The translations under genes and the position numbers were made by a program. The notes beneath the pieces were generated by a model. It worked only from the letters and a program-made list of their open reading frames with translations. It had not been told where the DNA came from and made no database searches. Below, piece by piece: positions 58,958 through 64,000 of a stretch of DNA of 64,000 nucleotides (position 1 is the stretch's first letter; each line of letters starts with the position of its first letter). Origin of the DNA: Prostheceraeus crozeri (taxonomy: Eukaryota > Platyhelminthes > Polycladida > Euryleptidae); the NCBI GenBank assembly GCA_907163375.1, contig CAJQUW010008996.1:563001-627000 (forward strand). Direction: 5' to 3'.

Positions 58958-59929
58958 GAGAGAAGCTGGAAGCCGAAATATCTTTCTATAATAATAATAA
59001 TAATAACGTTTATTTTCAAGTACCTCAAAATGAGAATCGAGAGGCATATTATCAGATACAGTTCAGAAAAATCACTTACAATACAAATCAAGAACTAAGG
59101 AAAAAGAAATGACAAAAGTTAAACACGAACAACATGATAAAAAAAATAACGCATCATCAGGCGCAAGAAATGATATACATTGTCATTCTGCATGGTTATT
59201 GTCCAAGTCAAAGAAAAATCACTATGAATTCTATGAACATGCGCAAACCACGGAGCCTGCATATGCACAACAATTACTAATTTTTGTTGTTACGCATTTG
59301 AAACACTTTATAAATAAGATGATCTTGCGCTTTAGACACATCAGTGAATTTACTTACAAACATTTTCGAATATAGAAGATAGAACATTTTCATCACGTCT
59401 TTGAAAAAGCAGAAGTGACAGCAACCACTTATCATTAATGGTGAGCAATAAATTACATATTGTAAATGTAGTAAAATGTCATGTATATGGAAAAATCATG
59501 GTTATTATCATTACTCTTTATACACGTGGATAAAGGAATTTTGATGAAGTATCTTACAATAAGTAGTTTAGGGCAAGAATCTACAGCTGTGTAAACCTGT
59601 TGCATGGAATGTACAGTTACCAGCGGCGATTATTGTCTCTCATTGCCAGGTAAGCACCTAAACCTATTAAACTTAGAATCAATAGGCAAATGGCACGTCC
59701 AACTATTATATAATTGTTCGCCTATTATCATATCGTTTTAAAATGCATGCGAGTATATACAGCATCCGTACACACTTGTACCTTCTAATTGAAGTAAAAC
59801 CAAATCATTCCAATTCAACATTCATTTTTCTTCAATTCTAATTCTTCTTTCTGACATTGAAAAAATGTCGATAGTATCTGAATGCCATTTTTCAGGGTCA
59901 CTTTTATCATACGGGGTATGAGATTTTTA

Positions 59930-60237
59930 ATAGAAGAAAAAGACAAACGACACAATCTCTCATCGGACAAACTCATCCTAGAAAATCTTTTAATTCTTTA
60001 GAGAGTAGAGAAGGATCCTTCACAGCCACAACTAGACACGCTAAGCGTGGTGAGTGCTTTTAGCAACGTTTTAGTCGTGGGAAAGACAGCAGTAAAATCA
60101 CGTATCGACAGGTTCAAAGACCCTGCTGCACTTACTGTCTGACCAACAAGCTCATTAGTTTTATACAAAACCTGCAATTCAGCACGCAATTTGCCTGACA
60201 AAACATGCATCTTATCTTTATCGATAGAGCGAAACAA
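59930..60237 (-). pseudogene. hAT transposase C-terminal remnant
   Basis: A minus-strand frame from 60237 shows the hAT dimerisation signature (VFPTTKTLLKALTTLSVSS, CEGSFSTL). The stop at 59998-60000 falls inside the family's STL-x-RIK box and similarity continues beyond it (MSLSDERL). No other part of the transposase is nearby. Confidence 0.75.
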
Positions 60238-60334
60238 ATCATTAGGAGATCATACAGATGTAGTATTCCCGTAACACTTGGTAATGTTTGGGAGGAGCAA
60301 ATCTCGAGATATTACTGGATGACAGTAGTTTATA

Positions 60335-60398
60335 GTGTGACATCCGGCGCGACGCTTCGCTTCGCTTTGCTTCGCTTCGCTTGCGCCGGATGTCACAC
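60335..60398. repeat. GC-rich hairpin with GCTTC-repeat loop, possible left end of second Maverick
   Basis: GTGTGACATCCGGCGC (60335-60350) and its perfect inverse (60383-60398) flank a loop of GCTTC/GCTTT units. It is much more GC-rich than its surroundings. It lies just outside the second Maverick-like gene set, and the AG at 60334-60335 fits the 5'-AG start of many Polinton ends. Terminus status is inference. Confidence 0.5.
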
Positions 60399-60429
60399 TT
60401 TTGCGGGGGTTTTCAAAATTTTCAAAAAA

Positions 60430-60640
60430 ATCAAAATTTCAAAAATTTAGGTAGATTTCAAATTTCACGTGGCCGAAGGGTGAAAATTTAAGTTGTCTCA
60501 AAATATCACGTGGTCTAAGAATTTTGAAAATTTAGGCAGACGAAAATTTAAGTTGTCTCAAAATATCACGTAGTCTCAATATACCAGAAGATTGTATTCA
60601 AAATATTTATTCAAAATATTTATTCAAAATATTCATTTAA
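60430..60640 (+). repeat. Short direct repeats upstream of the small membrane protein
   Basis: GAAAATTTAAGTTGTCTCAA followed by AATATCACGT occurs near 60481 and 60542. A 14-bp TTCAAAATATTTAT unit occurs in tandem near 60596-60636, directly before the ATG at 60643. Confidence 0.65.
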
Positions 60641-60642
60641 AA

Positions 60643-60963
60643 ATGGAAGAAACAAAAGTGGATGAAACAAAAGTGGAAGGAACCTCAAGAATATATCCTT
60701 CGTTATCATATGAACGTAGTTCTACTTTAATGGACATTGAAAAGATTAACATTGAAAAAATGAATAAAGAAAAACACAAAGATAGAGTTAGGTATATGAA
60801 AGATAAGGAATCTCAATTATTATTAAGATTAGAGCATTATAAAAAGTTAAGAAAGAGATGGTCTAATGCTTTAACAATTGTCATTTCATCTGGCGTTCTT
60901 ACAATTCCAGTAGTTGCTACTGCTTTAACTCGATACAAAATGAAAACACATTTCCATCTTTGA
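60643..60963 (+). CDS. Small coiled-coil membrane protein of second Maverick
   Basis: ATG 60643, 106 residues. Acidic start (EETKVDETKVEG), charged helical middle (about residues 30-70, likely coiled coil), then one hydrophobic segment (ALTIVISSGVLTIPVVATAL) near the C-terminus. Small proteins of this layout occur in Maverick-like elements of cnidarians and other invertebrates, from general knowledge; the function is unknown. It is the first gene after the putative left end. Confidence 0.55.
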   Translation: MEETKVDETKVEGTSRIYPSLSYERSSTLMDIEKINIEKMNKEKHKDRVRYMKDKESQLLLRLEHYKKLRKRWSNALTIVISSGVLTIPVVATALTRYKMKTHFHL

Positions 60964-60999
60964 AATATTTTATTCACATCACAGACAAGTACTATGTAC

Positions 61000-61604
61000 A
61001 AGTAGCATGGTTTACAACGAATAAAATATGTTGACTAGAAAATGTATTATGCCATGATACAATTGTTTCTGTATGAGTAAAATAAGGTAAGGCTCATAGA
61101 ACTATAAAACCAATGAGGACAAGTAGCATAGTTTACAACGAATAAAATATGTTGACTAGAAAATGTATTATGCCATGATACAATTGTTTCTGTATGAGTA
61201 AAATAAGGTAAGGCTCATAGAACTATAAAACCAATGAGGACAAGTAGCATGGTTTACAACGAATAAAATATGTTGACTAGAAAATGTATTATGCCATGAT
61301 ACAATTGTTTCTGTATGAGTAAAATAAGGTAAGGCTCATAGAACTATAAAACCAATGAGGACAAGTAGCATAGTTTACAACGAATAAAATATGTTGACTA
61401 GAAAATGTATTATGCCATGATACAATTGTTTCTGTATGAGTAAAATAAGGGAAGGGTCATAGTACTATAAAACCAATGAGGACAAGTAGCATGGTTTACA
61501 ACGAATAAAATATGTTGACTAGAAAATGTATTATGCCATGATACAATTGTTTCTCGTAAATTCAAATAAGGGAAGGGTCATAGTACTATTATCTATTGGG
61601 AGTA
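61000..61604 (+). repeat. 121-bp tandem repeat, five copies
   Basis: The unit AAGTAGCATGGTTTACAACG... begins at 61000, 61121, 61242, 61363 and 61484. The first four are nearly identical; the last is truncated with a different end. Located between the small membrane gene and the unknown minus-strand gene. Confidence 0.9.
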
Positions 61605-61614
61605 GCTTACCGTT

Positions 61615-62205
61615 TCAATTGATTGAGTTTAAAATTTGATCAAGGGTTGGGCGGTGTCTCCCATGGCGAAGATACGAGTCAATAATAGCGAAGTTCCTTT
61701 TGAAAAATGATATAGATTCCGTCGAGTTCTTAATAAACGGAAATCGTAAATATAGTTTATAAAATTTTCTTAAAAAGATGTTATAGCCTCTGGAATAACC
61801 TAATTGTTTACAAACATGGCCACTTCCCCGGATTACAGTCAAAGCTCTTCCTTTTAACAACGATAACTTCACAGTATTGTTCACCGAAATGTCTTCTTCT
61901 CTTCTTAAATGTGCTAAATAATTAGTTAGCTCTGATGGTAAGATGTCTCTTTGAATTTCTTCTTCAAAATTATAGTTTGAACTGATATTGATGGCGTTAT
62001 CTTGCAATGTGTCTTCAAATCGATTTATCACTAAAAATTCTCTGAATGTTTTTGATGCGTGGATGTCTTCTTCCTCCCTTGGTTTAAGATATTTCTCCTG
62101 AAATTCTGTTAGCATCTCAATACACTTCTTCCGTTGATCTTCGTTCACAATAGTGTCTGAAATTTTTCTTTTCAAATCGGCAAAGGCGATGCTTGAACGT
62201 GCCAT
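61615..62205 (-). CDS. Unknown 196-residue protein of second Maverick
   Basis: Intact minus-strand frame from ATG 62205. Helical, charged, with a basic C-terminal half (YNIFLRKFYKLYLRF, RHGRHRPTLDQILN). No motif, signal or membrane segment seen. Its position within the element and lack of lesions suggest a real gene. The family is not recognised. Confidence 0.55.
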   Translation of the reverse strand: MARSSIAFADLKRKISDTIVNEDQRKKCIEMLTEFQEKYLKPREEEDIHASKTFREFLVINRFEDTLQDNAINISSNYNFEEEIQRDILPSELTNYLAHLRREEDISVNNTVKLSLLKGRALTVIRGSGHVCKQLGYSRGYNIFLRKFYKLYLRFPFIKNSTESISFFKRNFAIIDSYLRHGRHRPTLDQILNSIN

Positions 62206-62599
62206 TTTCGTTAAAACGTAGTGAATTAATTATGATAAAAAATAAAATTGTTGAAAGTCGCTGATGAAATTGACCAAAATAGATAAAGGTCACAGATGAT
62301 TCGTAAGCAGTCACAGTCTCGTAGAACGCTCGCAGAATGAATGCACGCAGTAATACGTGGAATAATGGCAGCAGCTGTTCAAGTGAAAAGTTGAGTTATG
62401 CGGGTCACAAAGAATTCTCTCATACTGAATAGCTTAAACTGCTAGCAGCTGTTCATGTTGAGAAATTTGGTAACAGATGTTGCTAATGTCTTAATACAGA
62501 TAAAACAATCAATATTCTCTTAACAAGAGTTCATAAGAATAAAATGGAACAATGTAACGTTTTAATTTAGATTAAATTAAATCATTTCAAAATCGAATA

Positions 62600-62897
62600 A
62601 GTAGTAAAGAAAGACATCATTAGAGAACAGTTTTAAATCAATACCCCCTCCCTTCTGACTAAGTAGCAAGGAAAGTCATCATTGTGGAACAGTTTTAAAT
62701 CAATACCCCCTCCCTTCTGACTAAGTAGTAAAGAAAGACATCATTAGAGACCAGTTTTAAATCAATACCCCCCCCCCAGTAGTAAGGAAAGTCATCATTA
62801 TAAAAATGTTTTAAATCAATACCCCCTTCTGACTAAGTAGTAAGGAAAGACATCATTAGAGAACAGTTTTAAATCAATACCCCCCCTCCTTCTGACT
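62600..62897 (+). repeat. ~61-bp tandem repeat, five copies
   Basis: Units starting AAGTAGTAA(A/G)GAAAG(A/T)CATC begin near 62600, 62661, 62722, 62779 and 62835, each with a C-run (TACCCCCTCC). They end about 35 bp before the protease ATG, so they could act as its upstream region. That is inference. Confidence 0.85.
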
Positions 62898-62932
62898 TCT
62901 AGGGGTCCCTTAAGAAATTTTTTTATTATAAA

Positions 62933-63421
62933 ATGAGCAACATAAATGAGTTTTTGAAATTATATGGAACACAGACAACAACGAATTTCGATTTAAATAA
63001 GATTGCTAATCGATTAGGAATAAAGAATTTTCACATATTGATGAGGGATGAATTACAATTCCTAAAAAATAGGCCAACAGGAACCTTCAGTTCACGGAAC
63101 AAAGTTCCATCAATAACTGTAAATTTCATAACAAATCTTCATACGTCAAATGAAAAAGGTGTACATTGGTCAGCAGGCGTTAAAAATTATCAGCAGAACT
63201 ATTATTTTGACCGCCCGGAGGCTGAGAACTATTGGTTCGACTCATACGGTTTGCCCCCTACAAATGAAGTAAAAGAATTACTTGGCAATGGAATTTATAA
63301 TACATTTCAAATTCAAAAACCGGGAACAACTTATTGTGGGCAATTATGTTTATACGTTTTGTACAAATTACAAAAAGGAGTATCATTTCTAGATATTATG
63401 TTAGAGTTAAACAATCTATAA
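62933..63421 (+). CDS. Adenain-like cysteine protease of second Maverick
   Basis: 162 residues, intact. Catalytic residues: His78 (GVHWSAG), Asp103 (WFDSYG), Gln126 or Gln128 (FQIQKPG) and Cys135 (YCGQLC). Shorter than the protease at 20953 and clearly diverged, so it belongs to a different Maverick lineage. Expected role: maturation of capsid proteins. It converges with the integrase on the minus strand. Confidence 0.85.
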   Translation: MSNINEFLKLYGTQTTTNFDLNKIANRLGIKNFHILMRDELQFLKNRPTGTFSSRNKVPSITVNFITNLHTSNEKGVHWSAGVKNYQQNYYFDRPEAENYWFDSYGLPPTNEVKELLGNGIYNTFQIQKPGTTYCGQLCLYVLYKLQKGVSFLDIMLELNNL

Positions 63422-63455
63422 CTCAAGCGAAGCTAGCTAAAGCGCCACCTAGAGG

Positions 63456-64000
63456 TTAAAGCTCTGTTTTCTGTAATTCATTTTGATAAAATCGGCCTCT
63501 GATATCTTCATCATCTAAATCTTTAATTTCATAAGTAATCGGATAACTTTGATTTATTTTGCAAACTTCAAATATTTCTTTAGTCCAATAGCCAACAAAG
63601 CCTTTTTCAAATTTATTCTTATATTTAAATATCCTAACTCTATCTCCAATTTTAAATTTTGGCTTAAGTTTCTGCAAATTCGGATTACTCTCATTCAAAT
63701 TATTATTCTCGAATATTTTCTTTCGTACTAGATCAGGGTCGTCAGAAGCATTCTTTGGAGTTTCTTCAATACCAGAATGAACTTTATTATTGTACTGCTC
63801 TACAATTCCTGGTAATATCTTCAACCATTTCTGATTTTTTTGCTCAGTAAATTTCTTGAATAATTTATTTTTTAACGTCCGATTGAATCTTTCTATCACT
63901 ACGGCCTTCCCTGCATTTTCAGTGGAATAAACAGTTTCAAATAGTGGCTGAACGTTTCGGTTATAAAATTCCGACCCTTTATCAACAAACAATTTTTTTG
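63456..64000 (-). CDS. Polinton integrase of second Maverick, N-terminus beyond window
   Basis: The minus-strand frame is open at the window edge. It contains the second catalytic Asp (FVDKGSEF), the catalytic Glu in VIERFNRTLKN, then the C-terminal SH3-like region (IGDRVRIF...KGFVGYWTKEIF). No stop is seen in this part. It ends at 63456 without a chromodomain, unlike the integrase at 11017. Confidence 0.85.
   Translation of the reverse strand, partial: KKLFVDKGSEFYNRNVQPLFETVYSTENAGKAVVIERFNRTLKNKLFKKFTEQKNQKWLKILPGIVEQYNNKVHSGIEETPKNASDDPDLVRKKIFENNNLNESNPNLQKLKPKFKIGDRVRIFKYKNKFEKGFVGYWTKEIFEVCKINQSYPITYEIKDLDDEDIRGRFYQNELQKTEL

Noticed and set aside
61000-62897. CRISPR-like regular repeats
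   Set aside because: The whole 121-bp and ~61-bp units repeat without unique spacers, and the setting is a eukaryotic mobile element.

Overview
The window looks like animal (metazoan, probably marine invertebrate) genomic DNA made almost entirely of mobile and virus-like elements. No conventional host gene or functional RNA gene could be supported. The species cannot be named from the sequence. The animal assignment rests on the transposon mix: two Maverick/Polinton-type elements, piggyBac, hAT, non-LTR retroposons, a Mutator-type foldback element and several MITE families.

Positions 1-26,800 hold one large Maverick/Polinton (adintovirus-like) element, cut off at the left edge of the window. 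On the + strand it carries an Arg-rich core-like peptide and several small unknown genes, some joined by ATGA overlaps. These are followed by a ~500-residue unknown gene behind a TATA promoter, a packaging ATPase, an integrase with a C-terminal chromodomain, three fibre-like proteins (one with a collagen-like stalk), a basic pVI-like protein, a double-jelly-roll-type capsid protein and an adenain-like protease. On the - strand, converging on the protease, lies a second block: protein-primed family-B DNA polymerase, a protein whose two halves resemble the two repeats of TATA-binding protein (TBP), and a small zinc-ribbon protein. The copy is decaying. Integrase, capsid and fibre genes have in-frame stops, most long genes have frameshifts, a 5.26-kb foldback element (4177-9440, 9-bp target duplication) splits the gene at 3004, and a 5'-truncated retroelement (16750-18545) splits the collagen-stalk fibre gene. 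ATPase, protease, fibre gene A and several small genes remain open.

Positions 26,800-60,300 are gene-free, repeat-on-repeat DNA. They hold three copies of a ~450-bp MITE (the first sits inside the foldback element), three copies of a TA-flanked foldback MITE, one of which contains two further nested insertions, and a TIR element carrying a 600-bp retroposon fragment with a 13-bp target duplication. They also hold a complete-ended piggyBac element with TTAA duplications (34008-36223), an older piggyBac (55187-57805), tRNA-like palindromes, a ~3.2-kb inverted repeat, a 462-bp duplicated segment, a LINE fragment and an hAT fragment.

Positions 60,335-64,000 are the left part of a second, AT-rich Maverick/Polinton that runs off the right edge: a small membrane protein, an unknown 196-residue protein, an intact adenain-like protease and an integrase. 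They are separated by 121-bp and ~61-bp tandem repeats.

The most unusual feature is the apparent transcription module of the first element: a TBP-like protein and a zinc-ribbon protein encoded behind the polymerase, together with TATA boxes and a shared CCAAT-containing motif upstream of the two divergently placed transcription blocks.
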